A stretch of DNA of 64,000 bases, taken from NCBI GenBank assembly GCA_034440575.1, contig JAOTOL010001601.1:858501-922500 (forward strand). The letters are read 5' to 3'. Made by a program: the position numbers and the translations under genes. Below the pieces are notes generated by a model. It was not told the origin of the DNA. It worked only from the letters and a program-made list of their open reading frames with translations, and ran no database searches. Positions 1 through 10,480 of the stretch are shown here, one piece after another. The number at the start of each line of letters is the position of its first letter. Position 1 is the stretch's first letter. The DNA comes from Imbricaverruca yamaguchii (taxonomy: Eukaryota > Arthropoda > Thecostraca > Neoverrucidae).

Positions 1-1620
1 AAATAGGACACGAAGTAGACGGAGAGCATCCTGCAGCGTTTGAATTAATAGCATTGTGATATCAGAATCAATGAAATTGAATTACGACGAGCGATTCTTA
101 CCTTGGCATCTCGTCATGATTGACCAGCTGGCTGGCCGAGTCGCCTAATCGCTGATGGCTGAGTAGCCCAATGTTGGGCGGTTGGATTGGCGTTCTACCG
201 TGCGTGATGTGACCGGTGCCAATCAGAAAGCCAAGATATATATTCGCGAGTACCTGATGCCACAGCACGAAAACACTGCAGAAATTGTTCCGGGGTGGGA
301 TATGAACGTGTGGCATACGCGACAAAAACAATCAGATTGTTTTAATAATTATCTGAACGATTGGCCTTGCCTGACCTGGATTAGTATAATGAAGGCAACG
401 TGAATTGCAAGATAAGCATACTTATCACATAAACCAATTGCAAAAAATACAAAGAATACATCCAGTTAGTATACATTTTCATAGTCAATATTTAATCGTT
501 CCTCATTTGCCTTTACCTCGCGTTACCTACGCGTATATGATACTTGAGTTGCGTTACATAATCTATAGTGCAGTATACGAAGCGTAGCGACGGCTACGAA
601 CGCCTCCGGGTTGAGACAGCCCGCGTGACCACCGGCCAGAATAAAGACGGCCATATATTGCATCATTGTACTTTTCAGAAATGATCATCTTTGAACGGAA
701 TGCTATCAAAATGGGCCGAATACAGACAAGTTACGGTTTCATTCTCCGGTCCATTTGGTCGGATATGAGACATACTTCTTCAATCCGAAGCTAGCCCGAA
801 TACTTGTGTTTCACCAGTGCATGCAATATGCTTGTTAAGCAATATCAGTCAGCTTCTTTGCCTTCTTTCGCTGTGCTTCGATGTGGATTCTGCAACATGT
901 ATCAAACAGCCCGTACGAATAACAGTTAGCAAGACATTGTAATCCGAGGCTATTCAATGCAGGTTCTGACAGCCTGTCCATTTGTCCGCCGGCTCTGCAG
1001 AACGGCGAGACGCCGGCCGTCTCTGATCACCGATGTGCGACACGCGCGACACGTGCGACACGTGCGACACACCGTGGCTGATGACACGGGCGCCGTGTTC
1101 GGCCCAGGCGTGGACACCGCCGCGACGGCCGCCACCGCCGCTCGATCACCCACCACTATCGCGTCACGGCCACCTGATCGCCCCGCACTATTGTGACGCA
1201 ACGACCGCCGATTGGTCGCCGCGCGATCCCGGCGACCGTGGCGCCCGGATGTCGGCTGTGCCTGCCGGCTTCATCCGGAGACGAAGCAACAGATCAAGCC
1301 GACGTGCCGGTCATCTCTGGCGCCGTATACGGCGCCGCGCCGCCGCTCCTGCGTCGCCTCGGGCTTGCGACTGCCCCGACGGACGGTCCCCATCAGTCAC
1401 AGTCGGCGGGCCCCGCCCACCGACGGCCGCGGCCGCCCACCTCTCTCCTCTCTTTCTCTCGGCGGTCGCCGTCGACAGGGCCGGCCGGCCTCCCAGTCAT
1501 CCCGCCAGGTCGCCAAGTGGCGACCGCCCCAGTTACACCGGCGCGACCCCGCCCAGTGCGTGGCACCGGTCGGCTGGAAGGTCGCCGGATATCGGTGTCG
1601 CCCCGGGCCCACTTGTTTAG
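1..1620. other. Non-coding stretch, CpG-rich in its second half
   Basis: Bases 1-950 are AT-moderate with no recognisable gene, repeat or RNA. From about 950 to 1620 the sequence becomes strongly GC- and CpG-rich, and frames stay open on both strands. Their translations are R/P/A-rich low-complexity proteins with no recognisable domain, as expected when stop codons are rare by composition. It could be a CpG island or an unmethylated block, but no promoter element or gene start can be supported. Confidence 0.5.
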
Positions 1621-1689
1621 GGTGCAGTGAAACTTCGATGAAGGGTGCCCTGGCGTGGTGTTGGCCGGGGTGTCAGCTTTTTTGTCGCG

Positions 1690-2170
1690 AGTACCGTAAT
1701 GTGGTGACGATCTGGGTGACCTGGTTGGCGTTGGCTGTGAGTGCCCTAGTGTGGTGACGATGGTGTTTGTCGGGGGTGCCGGTGGTGCTGACCTTGCGAG
1801 TGCCTCCGGGTGGTGACGGCCCACGTGACCTGGGATGATGCTGGCCGGCTCTGCCCTGTTGTGGCGACGGCTCCGGCGATCTGGTCTGGGGGGGGGGCTG
1901 TTCGCTGGAATTTCACGATGTGGTGTTGGCCGCCAGTGCCCCAGCGTGGTGACGGTCCGGATGACCTGAGGTGGTGCAGGCCCGGGGTGCCGCAGTGTGG
2001 TGTCGAACCCCAGGACCCCAGCGTGGTGACGGCCCGGATGACCTGAGGCGGTGTAGGCCCGGGGTGCCGCGGTGTGGTGTCGACCCCCCTCCCCCCCAAG
2101 GGCCCCAGCGTGGTGACGGCCCGGATGACCTCGGGTGGTGTTGGAGCGGTGCCCGACACCCAGCGCTCAC
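1690..2170. repeat. Diverged GC-rich minisatellite, units about 52-87 bp
   Basis: The core GTGGTGACGG recurs at about 1697, 1749, 1811, 1945, 2022 and 2109, followed by a conserved block containing CCCGGATGACCTGAGG. Unit length is irregular (52, 62, 77, 87). On the minus strand each late unit contains CCTCAGGTCATCC, which resembles a 5' splice site. No gene was recognised across it. Confidence 0.75.
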
Positions 2171-2179
2171 CACTCCAGT

Positions 2180-3120
2180 AGCTGCCGGTCAAGAGCGATC
2201 GCTCGACACGGGCACGTCCCGACCATAAACCGGAGCCAGCCGAGGCGGTTCGGGGCCTTCCACGCCGCAGTCGGTCACCGCGGCCATCAACTCGACACGC
2301 CGCGCTACAGCACGACCATCAAGCCTGGACCGTAGCCGCCCGGGGCGCAGTCGGTTAATGTGCAGGCGTCCCGGTGTGGGCGGTCTTCGGTTCAAGTCTG
2401 ACCTCGGCCGTGACGGCCCCGAGTCGTCCCTGCATCCAGGTGACGGCGGAATGTGTTCTGTGTCGCAGGATTAGCTAGCGTTTATCGCACATAAGCTCGT
2501 GGGAATAATATGTCTATAAGGAGATACTCTGGTCCGGATACGCAGTTGTGCCGGAGCTGGAGAACAGTAAATGTAGCACGTTAGTCGGAGAGGTCAGTGC
2601 AAGATAGGCGAATTGAAAAGATAATTATAGTCTAGCTCAAGAGCGACCGACAGACTATATACTCATTTCCTGGACTGCGGTGATGCTTCCGGCCCCAACT
2701 TGGTGATATATTTTTCAGAGCTATCAGTAAAATTGATATTTTTACGGACGACTCACCAACTATCCTTGCATGACAGATCTCATTAATAAATGTAGCAACC
2801 ACTTGCCACTAGCCGCCTACAAAATCATACTGATGGACAGCGCGTCCACAAATCAGAGCTACGAACCGTTGTTGATTTTCTTTAGTCATTTCTCGGACAC
2901 CTGCGATCACAAAATCGGTGGCTGCACGCTGCAGTAGCAGCAGCACCGATCACGCTCACATCCTGTCACCGACACGACACCCGTGCCACGGAAATGTGAT
3001 CTCACGTATCGGGCCCGGTTCCGGCGGGGCAGTCAAACACACCATTGTTGCCCAAGCACGACCTCTGTTGTGCTGATGGCGGCGCGACCGCAGCAACATT
3101 CCTCCTGCCCGGCCCCTCCT
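2180..3120. other. No feature recognised
   Basis: Unique-looking, moderately GC-rich to AT-rich DNA between two minisatellites. Short open frames occur on both strands but show no domain, splice structure or repeat relation to other parts of the window. Confidence 0.4.
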
Positions 3121-3124
3121 CGGC

Positions 3125-3365
3125 ACCACAACGTCACACACACACCTACAGTCCGCCCACCTGGCCCCTCCCCGGCACCACACACACATACACATACACA
3201 TACACAGTCCGCCCACCTGGCCCCTCCCCGGCACCACACACACATACACATAAATACACACACATACACATATACAGTCCGCCCACCTGGCCCCTACCCG
3301 GCACCACACACACACATACACATAAATACACACACATACACACACACACATACACGCATACATCA
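3125..3365. repeat. Composite CA-rich minisatellite
   Basis: A block beginning CAGTCCGCCCACCTGGCCCC and ending CCCCGGCACCAC recurs at about 3149, 3205 and 3275. The copies are joined by (CA)n/(CATA)n runs of different length, so the period is 56-70 bp. The open frames across it (threonine/histidine-rich on plus, cysteine/valine-rich on minus) are by-products of the CA repeat. Confidence 0.85.
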
Positions 3366-4400
3366 ATGGCAGTGGAAACTGGAGCACAGCCGAGCTGCCC
3401 ATGACTGAGGGGTGTGTCACAGTCAGCCCCACAGCCGCGGTGGCTGTCGTGGTCGGGATGCCTGCCGGCAGTACTACGGCAGGTGGCCTTTGTCGCAGAA
3501 CGCGTGACGGCGCGACAGCCAATCAGTTGACCGGGACGTCGTCTCTGGAAAGTGTTCGCAGGGGCATTCAGGCACAAGGTGCTTGAAAACCCTTGTGATT
3601 AATGTCGATGCGCTGTAACTGAACAACAATTGGTCATAACCGGGTTTACGCCCGTGGTAATTTACCCCGCTATGTTCCTCCTCGCCTGAAGGGCCCTGCC
3701 CTCCACTGGCATGTTTACCCGGTGTCGGCGGATCGCAAGGCAGTCTATTCAGCCTGTCGTCTTGGGAAAAACAACCCATCTCCTGGCCGGCTGTCCGCTG
3801 CTCCCCCTGTACAGGCCGTTCCGAACCTCCGCAACCCCCTCGCCCCTCACCGGCTCCTGAACCGTCTCCGTCTGCCCCGGCGCTGTCCGCCCATACCAAG
3901 CTTCTGTGAACTCGGTATGGTCCTGTGCTCTTGCGCCGTCATGTTTCGCAGCCAGCAACGCTCGGACATAGTTCGCAGAATGCACTCTCATATGGAGTAG
4001 GCATTTCGTCATCTCCTAATTTATCGATTACTTTGATTTAGATAGCTGGCGTCGGCCCTTTGTGGCATACCGCCGCAAAATTCCAGCACATTACATTTAG
4101 ATAAAGCTGCAGATTTAGTTTGGACACTACTTCTTGACTAGCTATGAGCAAGGGCGAAGTTCGAGTGTGTTTACTTCCGTGTATGTGGTACAAAAGTTAA
4201 TTTGAGCTGCCAGACCCGGACATCACTCTTCGAAAACCTCAATAGCCTTTTAATCACAGCGCCTTAGCTATGAAGTCTTTCGCCCAGAAATAGATCCAGA
4301 CTTGCTTCACCGTTGTTAGCAAAAAATATGACGTTGTTGATGTGATCTAAATAAATTATGCTTCTCCCCAGACCATGCCTCGAGGGACACTGGCTGGTTG
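3366..4400. other. No feature recognised
   Basis: Mixed-composition DNA. A minus-strand glycine-rich frame (about 3474-3899) and its plus shadow have no recognisable family or exon structure. Nothing else is supported. Confidence 0.4.
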
Positions 4401-4403
4401 GTT

Positions 4404-4558
4404 GGTTATTGGTTTTACGACACATCGACCGTTCAGTCATGTAGCGTCGCCAATCTCTCACGCCGATTTGCCGCGGGTTAAGAGTAGCGACATGCGAGAC
4501 TCGAACCCACAAACTATAAATTGTGAAACTGGCAGCTTACTCCCAGACTATTCGTCCC
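4404..4558 (-). mobile_element. tRNA-derived SINE, copy 1
   Basis: In minus sense it starts near GGGGACGAATAGTCTGGGAG (A-box-like) and carries a B-box-like GGGTTCGAGTC (complement of 4498-4508). It then runs through a conserved body and ends in GTCGTAAAACCAATAACC. The same layout is found at 9101-9260, 41675-41832 and, truncated, at 55303-55391. No clear target duplication was seen for this copy. The family is assigned from the internal tRNA-like promoter and the shared body; I do not know an existing name. Confidence 0.8.
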
Positions 4559-4559
4559 C

Positions 4560-7240
4560 TCATGTCAGCCGCGCGTGGCGCCAATGACCGATACATAGGT
4601 AGGCTGAGGGCCTCTGCGGAGCAAGCAGAACACCAGAGGGCAAAACGGCTTGGATGTTCCTGTGATTTGATCTAGTCCTTCAATGGATGAACAGGACCTA
4701 ATACGACCTAAGGAGGAACAGTGACGGCCCAAATCAGAGCTGAAATGTTCCTGAGATAAGGGCTAGGAAAGACTATCGATGTCTGAGCTACTAAAGGCGT
4801 TGGGAAGATTCTGGGGGAGCCAGAGAGGACCGGACTGGAATGATTCAGAGTGTGAACAGTGTCCGCCTCAGAAATAGAACGTTCTTGAAACCAAGAACGC
4901 TATCGGTATATTATGCTTCAGTTTGTTTAGTTTTAAGAGCATATCTCTGAGGGGCGGATCTTCCGCGTTCATGGGTCTCTTTGAAGGCGAAATGCCTGAA
5001 ATCCAACGACCTTTGGATGAGGGGAAGGTCCTGAGTATGGACGGTGCCTATTCAGATGATTCCTCACCCTAGATCAAATCGTGTCCACTTCACTGTCGTG
5101 ACACCGCGTGGAATCCAGGCTCATTCCACAATTCGCTACAGTCACCTTAAGTTTGATATGCGTTCACCACATTCGGTAAGTAAGCACGATTTCGGCAAGA
5201 TCGCAACCAATATCAACTGAAGCGGATGGCTTGTTTTCAATGCGGATATGAAGAAATTGAAGGCGCCATGTTCTCAATCCGGCTTCTCCGCCAAACATCG
5301 TGCACGAATTCGAAATCTGAATGCACTGCGTACAGATGCCGAAATAAGTTTTGCTTATTTCCGAGATCCCTGCATTTGCGCGGAAGTTGAAACCAATAAT
5401 GTCCAAATTTGTCATTGAAACCATCATCATGTCTAGCGTTGGACGACCTATGAGAGTGCAGCTGAGATCGATTAACAAGCTCCCGGTTACAGAATGGTAC
5501 CCGATAACGTGCCCCAGAAACAGTCCTCAGCCGTCGCTGCTCCCGTGCCTTTAATGGCGTCTGGTACTGGCTACATCGATTTTAATGACGCTTGGTACTT
5601 GTTACATCGAAAGGTGGATCCAGGGATGGATAAGACGAAGCAAGCCTTCCTCGAGATGAAAAGGCCAAAAAAGGTAAATGTGCTTCGGTTGTTTGCTTAC
5701 TTTTTCAAATTCAGGCGAATCTTGTACACAAGGGATTCAGAGTCTTCTCTAGAGCATTGTTTGTATTCCATGCATGAATATCTTAAGAAAATTGGCTAGA
5801 TCTTGCGGTTCCACATGGCGCATCCAAGACCAGGAGGCCAGACTAGCCGCTTGGAAGTTATGCTACATCGATGTAAGTATCCACCTAGTGTGGAGTGGCA
5901 ACACACAAAATGTAGCATTTCTGGCTGCAGTGCTAGGCTGTCTGCATGGGGTAGATTCACTACACAGCAAAGGCCCGGATAGATTGAAGTGATAACAAGA
6001 GCGAACGCCAGCAATTCTCCTTCCGTTCATCCATTTGCCACATCGCCTACAATTTAGCTTGCACATCAAGACATACGGATCCAGCGCCGATTAGCTTCCG
6101 ACACAGAGCTCGCGCAACACACGGTGTACCCGAATGTGGCCGGTCAGCTGCCGTCGCCGATCCCACGACCGGCGACGCCGCTGTTCCCATGCACACCTGC
6201 CGGTCGACGCCGGTCACACGTACCCGGACAGCTGAGGTCACACAGCCGCCACTTGCTGCCCCCTGCCAGGTGGTGGCCTCCCATGCCCTCCCCCCCCATC
6301 CTCCGACAGTCGGAGTCGGTCCAGAGTTTGTGGCGTGTCCCGCGGGGTCGGTGACGATCCTCTGATCACCCGCGGGAGTAGATGTCTGCGGCGGTAGTTT
6401 ACTGCGGCCACCAGAGTGGGCAGGCGTCTGCGGCGATAGTTTATTGCGGGAGGGACGGGACGATCCGACCGGGGACTTCAATGCTGCACTGTCAAGACGA
6501 TAACACCAACTGACTGCGGCGAGAACTCCATGCTTTTGGGGCGTGGCGACAACATATGTTAGTCACGGTAATATGAAATATTGGTATCGATGGCTATGAT
6601 GTTGGAAGCAACGGTTTTTATATTTCGATGTGCAAGTGGGAAAACACGGCATAATATGTTATCGTAGGAACGTCGCCTAGAAATACCGCCTGCCACCACG
6701 TTACGGTCTGACGAGGTCAGCCAAAGTTGCTGCTGCTGGTTCAGATAAGGATCTTCTTACTGAGCCACATAAAAGTTAAGAGGCTCCTAAAAGTATATCT
6801 AGTTACAAGGGTGTTATGCTGTCTGTGGTTGAATCGCATGAGGACGGTGCGCGAGGCGTTTCCGGCTAGCACAGTCTTGATTTAATGATCGTTGCAATGA
6901 TTTTGAAGTGGAAAATAGCCCGCCGGGTTTTATTACACCGACACAAACACATACTTTTTATTGAGGCAACCCGTAATGGACTTGTGGCCATTACAACCTC
7001 GTGTCAATTAAATAAAACAACAGAGAAGGGAAGGTCAAATCACAAAATACATCAGATTTAGTATGCATATAAGGTCGTGCAGCTGACGTGCATATCCCAG
7101 CGCTGGCAAAATAATGTCCACTAAGTCGGTAGAACGGACGTTCTACAGGCGACCCTCAGCCATCCTACCATTGAGTATATGGCCCAATATATAATAAATT
7201 TGACAGCAGTAAGGATGAGATGAATCCAGATGGTTGTCAA
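4560..7240. other. Non-coding stretch without recognised features
   Basis: Mostly unique AT-moderate DNA with a GC-richer block at 6060-6480. Frames at 5164-5478 (minus), 5494-5799 (plus) and 6047-6481 (minus) have no recognised domain and no convincing splice context. They could be decayed mobile DNA but cannot be assigned. Confidence 0.4.
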
Positions 7241-7242
7241 TG

Positions 7243-7244
<2 letters not shown>

Positions 7245-7293
<49 letters not shown>

Positions 7294-7294
7294 G

Positions 7295-7342
<48 letters not shown>
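7245..7342. repeat. (TC)n microsatellite
   Basis: About 98 bp of nearly pure CT dinucleotides with three TG-for-TC interruptions near the middle. It generates a serine/leucine open frame that is not a gene. Confidence 0.97.
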
Positions 7343-7345
<3 letters not shown>

Positions 7346-8224
7346 GGCTAATTACCCCAGGACTGTGTGAAAACCAGCAATCTCCGCTTAAGTCGTCCGA
7401 AAAGCGAAGCTACGAGTATGCTACAGCAGCTACACCTCTATCACGCCCACAGTACAGTAGACAGGTGGAGAAGCGTCTGCTGCCCCACCCCTGGCTGGCC
7501 GGCGCGCCGCTCTCGTCAGACAATAGGCCTGCTGCGGCGGGGGTACCGCGTGGTATTCTGCACGTGGCTCGCGTGGGCCAAACATGGTCACCGCACGACT
7601 GGATTCCGATCCAACCAGACGGCGACGCCCGGGTCTGATCCTCCCAGCCAAGTCATGTCACTGGGACAGGGTCTGTCTGCGGCCCCATGCGCCATACCTC
7701 ACCATACCTCACACTTCACCTGGTCTGGAGGCCTGGCAACAGCAGCGGCGGCGGTGCTGGTGCTAATGGTAGTTTAGTGCTTCAGGGCGCGCCAATTACC
7801 GGGTGTTATGCGCTCACTAAACTGATGGTGGCTCGAGACCCAGGGGTGGATCATCAAGGGTGAGTTACCAGAGGAGGATCCCAGGGTGGATTATCCAGGG
7901 GTAGATCCTCCAGGGACTAGGGATGGCGGAGGAGTCGCGTCCAGCTCGGAGAAACAGCTTGAGGGAGAAAGGACTGTTCAGTTATTCATGGACATCAAAG
8001 AGATAGCTCATCGTAGCGGTACACGTGGAACACCAAATGTTATCAGCAGAGACGATTATGTCTATTCGATTGATTAATGAACCAACTCGACTGAGGAAAA
8101 CAAGAAAATTATCAAGCTTTTCGACGCCTTCGGGCTTTCAGTGCATTCCGGGGCCCATTTAGGGTTTCTCACTTCCATACAAGATACACAATCTTCTCGA
8201 GACTGATACCGAGACATATTGTGT

Positions 8225-8475
8225 AGGAGACAGACCTGAGGTTTTGTCGGGGCTATGGAGGAACCACAGAGACGGCAGTTACAGGGGACGTCCGGTCGAA
8301 CACAACAGTACAACGACGGTAGATACGGGAAGATGCCTGGTCGCCTGGCCACAGCCGAACAGAGAAGGCAGATACAGGAAACGCCTGGTGAGGTCCTGGC
8401 TACAACAGGACAGTGACGGCAGATACAGGAGATTATTGGTCAATTGCATGGCCATAATGAGACAGAGACGGCAGT
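8225..8475. repeat. Diverged tandem repeat, about 60 bp units
   Basis: About four degenerate units share GACGGCAG(T/A)TACAGG followed by a GGTC-containing segment and an ACAG/CACAG-rich tail. Divergence is high, so this is an old array. It sits just upstream of the younger 21-bp array. Confidence 0.6.
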
Positions 8476-8513
8476 TCTCAGTCTCTGACGTCTCAGAAAC
8501 GGGCTGCGATCGG

Positions 8514-8806
8514 TCTCAGGCGAATCGCGACCTGCCTCAGGCGAACCGCGACCTTCCTCAGGCGAATCGCGACCTGCCTCAGGCGAATCGCGACCTGTCT
8601 CAGGCGAATCGCGACCTGTCTCAGGCGAATCGCGACCTGTCTCAGGCGAATCGCGACCTGTCTCAGGCGAATCGCGACCTGTCTCAGGCGAATCGCGACC
8701 TGTCTCAGGCGAATCGCGACCTGTCTCAGGCGAATCGCGACCTGTCTCAGGCGAATCGCGACCTGTCTCAGGCGAATCGCGACCTGTCTCAGGCGAATCG
8801 CGACCT
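8514..8806. repeat. 21-bp minisatellite, about 14 copies
   Basis: The near-identical unit TCTCAGGCGAATCGCGACCT plus G repeats about 14 times. The first copies differ (TGCCT or TTCCT for TGTCT), and degenerate copies continue to about 8900. Because 21 is a multiple of three it yields an open frame repeating SQANRDL, which I regard as an artefact: there is no splice context, no domain, and the frame runs straight into degenerate repeat. Confidence 0.95.
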
Positions 8807-8932
8807 ATTGCATGCGAAGCACGATTCGTCTCAGGCTATTTGCGACTAGTCTCAAGCGAAGCACGATTCGTCTCAGACTATTTACGACTGGTCTCAGACA
8901 GCGACAAAGGTCATGTGTTTGCTGCATGGTTT

Positions 8933-8988
8933 GTTGGTTGGATATTTGGGCTTAGGGACGCAACGACTGCTTCGGTCATACAGCGCCC
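8933..8988 (-). mobile_element. 5'-truncated SINE tail fragment
   Basis: About 55 bp match the 3'-terminal segment of a SINE tail subfamily also seen at 9818-9872 and 52857-52910. Shared words are TTTGGGCTTAGGG or GGGCTTTATGG, then a CGACTG core, then GGTCATACAGCGCCC. CTGCATGG occurs on both sides (8922-8929 and 8996-9003), a possible short target duplication separated from the fragment by a few bases. Confidence 0.6.
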
Positions 8989-9100
8989 ATGTTCACTGCA
9001 TGGGCTCAAATGGTGCAATCTCCGGTACTATGAAGGGTATAAATACGACCACAGAGAAGACATGCCACCCGTATACGCGCGTAAGCTGGAGGCACAATTG

Positions 9101-9260
9101 GTGTTTATTGGTTTTACGACACGTCGACCGTTGAGCTATGTAGCGCCGCTAATATCTCTCACGCCGATTAGTCGCGGGTAGAGAGTAGCGACAGGTAAGG
9201 CTGGAATCCACAATCTTTCGATTGTGAGACGGGCCACTTACCCCTAGACTACTCGCCCCC
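9101..9260 (-). mobile_element. tRNA-derived SINE, copy 2, with target duplication
   Basis: Full-length copy in minus orientation, with an A-box-like start complementary to CCCCTAGACTACTCGCCCCC (9241-9260), a body and a GTCGTAAAACCAATAA end. GGCACAATTG lies immediately outside both ends (9091-9100 and 9265-9274). It is a perfect 10-bp target-site duplication, which marks this as a retrotransposed copy. Confidence 0.88.
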
Positions 9261-9305
9261 TGAAGGCACAATTGACCGGACGTGTCAAGTGGTTTGCATT
9301 GCTGG

Positions 9306-9460
9306 TAGGGCTTTATGGCACGGTCACCGTTTTCGGTCATATAGCATCTCTAATGCCCTACGCCGATTGGTTGCGGGCGAAGAGTAGAGACAGGTGGATC
9401 TCGAGCACACATTTTCTTTTGGGAAACCGACACCTTGCCGCCAATTTATTCGCCCCCAGG
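9306..9460 (-). mobile_element. Diverged SINE, tail-variant subfamily
   Basis: The body (CACGCCGATTGG-like, GCGGGCGAAGAGTAG, ending ATTCGCCCCC) follows the SINE family. The 3' tail, however, has GGGCTTTATGGCAC instead of GGTTTTACGACAC. This copy therefore links the complete SINEs to the tail-only fragments elsewhere in the window. It is more diverged than the 9101-9260 copy, so probably older. Confidence 0.65.
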
Positions 9461-9479
9461 GTCTTTTCTGGATGTGTCA

Positions 9480-9676
9480 AATTTCCCGATGATGTCAAAT
9501 CTTCTGCAGGTGTCAAAATTTCTGAAGGTGTCAAATTTCTGAAGGTGTCAAATTTCTGAAGGTGTCAAATTTCTGAAGGTGTCAAATTTTCTGAAGGTGT
9601 CAAATTTTCTGAAGGTGTCAAATTTTCTGAAGGTGTCAAATTTTCTGAAGGTGTCAAATTTTCTGAAGGTGTCTGT
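9480..9676. repeat. 17/18-bp minisatellite
   Basis: GAAGGTGTCAAATTTTCT repeats about 10 times: 17-bp units (three T) in the first half and 18-bp units (four T) in the second. More diverged copies lie at the left edge. On the minus strand the 18-bp units keep a frame that repeats TFRKFD. Confidence 0.95.
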
Positions 9677-9739
9677 GTTTTGTAACCCAAAATTGGGTTT
9701 TCGCCAGCAGCGCACCGTGAATGGTTGCCACAGCACCAC

Positions 9740-9820
9740 GGACCGCGGCGTGTTACCTCCCACTGTCACCCACTATCCTAGGCCGCGGCGTGTTACCTCC
9801 CACTGTCACCCACTACTCCT
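9740..9820. repeat. 40-bp minisatellite, left part
   Basis: Two units of a GCGGCGTGTTACCTCCCACT-type repeat of about 40 bp. The same array resumes at 10259, so this block and the next were once continuous and are now separated by about 440 bp containing LINE sequence. Confidence 0.85.
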
Positions 9821-9872
9821 AGTTAGTTATTTGGGTTTTCGGGCGCATCAACTGCAGTGGTTATACAGCGCC
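9818..9872 (-). mobile_element. SINE tail fragment
   Basis: TTATTTGGGTTTTCGGGCGC, a CAACTGCA core and GGTTATACAGCGCCC match the tail-variant SINE fragments at 8933 and 52857. It lies at the left edge of the segment that splits the 40-bp minisatellite. No target duplication was identified. Confidence 0.5.
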
Positions 9873-9943
9873 CATAACTTAACTATTTAAACTGTGTCAA
9901 TCCTAAACAATCGTACCATGTGGACTTGCTCACGTACAAGGGG

Positions 9944-10256
9944 TTAGACAGGAGAATATATAGACTTGAAGTTTACCTCCGAAAGAAAGTGGAACAATTT
10001 ACCAGAATTGATCGCGACCGAGTCATCCCCAAGAACATCACGAATTGATAGTGCCTGCGATCGACCAAAGTAGTGCTTGTAAACATTAGAAAGCTGAGGA
10101 CATGACGTTAAGATATGACGCACTGAAAGACGTCCCTGGCATCTGGGGCACATGGGCATATCATCACCACAAAGAAGATATCTGTGAGTTGGGTAAGTAT
10201 GGCCAATACGTAGGCGGCACAGTGTCACCTCGTCTCGCCTAGTCCTACGCGAGCAC
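9944..10256 (-). mobile_element. Non-LTR retrotransposon (LINE) fragment: C-terminal end of ORF2
   Basis: The minus-strand frame reads a basic RRTRRDEV stretch, then LCRLRIGHTYPTHRYLL, then a zinc-knuckle-like region MCPRCQGRLSVRHILTSCPQ, and ends at a stop near 9944. This is the signature of the tail of LINE ORF2 polyproteins downstream of RNase H (Jockey/R1/I-like groups), where RLRIGHT-THxxLL precedes CPxC...HIL..C. Only about 100 residues remain. Reverse transcriptase, endonuclease and most of RNase H are missing, so this is a 5'-truncated dead copy. Confidence 0.82.
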
Positions 10257-10258
10257 GA

Positions 10259-10480
10259 GGATCACCCACTACTCCAGACCGCGGCTTGTTACCTCCCACT
10301 GTCGCCCACTACCTCAGAACGCGGCGTGTTACCCACCACTGTCACCCACTACCCCAGACCGCGGCGTGTTATCCACCACTGTCACCCACTATCCTAGGCC
10401 GCGGCGTGTTACCTCCCGCTGCCACCCACTACCCCCGACCGGGGCGTGTCACTTCCCACTGTCACACTTTACCCTAGACC
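10259..10480. repeat. 40-bp minisatellite, right part
   Basis: GCGG-start units occur at 10281, 10321, 10361, 10401 and 10441, an exact 40-bp period, each containing TGTTACC..CCACTGTCACCCACTA. Units degrade beyond 10450. The minus strand of each unit contains GGGAGGTAAC, a 5'-splice-site-like word. Confidence 0.93.

Noticed and set aside
1033..1757. R/P-rich frames of 145-195 residues
   Set aside because: Several overlapping frames on both strands open at once in GC-rich DNA; no domain.
9149..9340. Genuine tRNA genes at the SINE loci
   Set aside because: B-box-like words are present but the cloverleaf is not complete and each copy has the SINE body, tail and target duplications.
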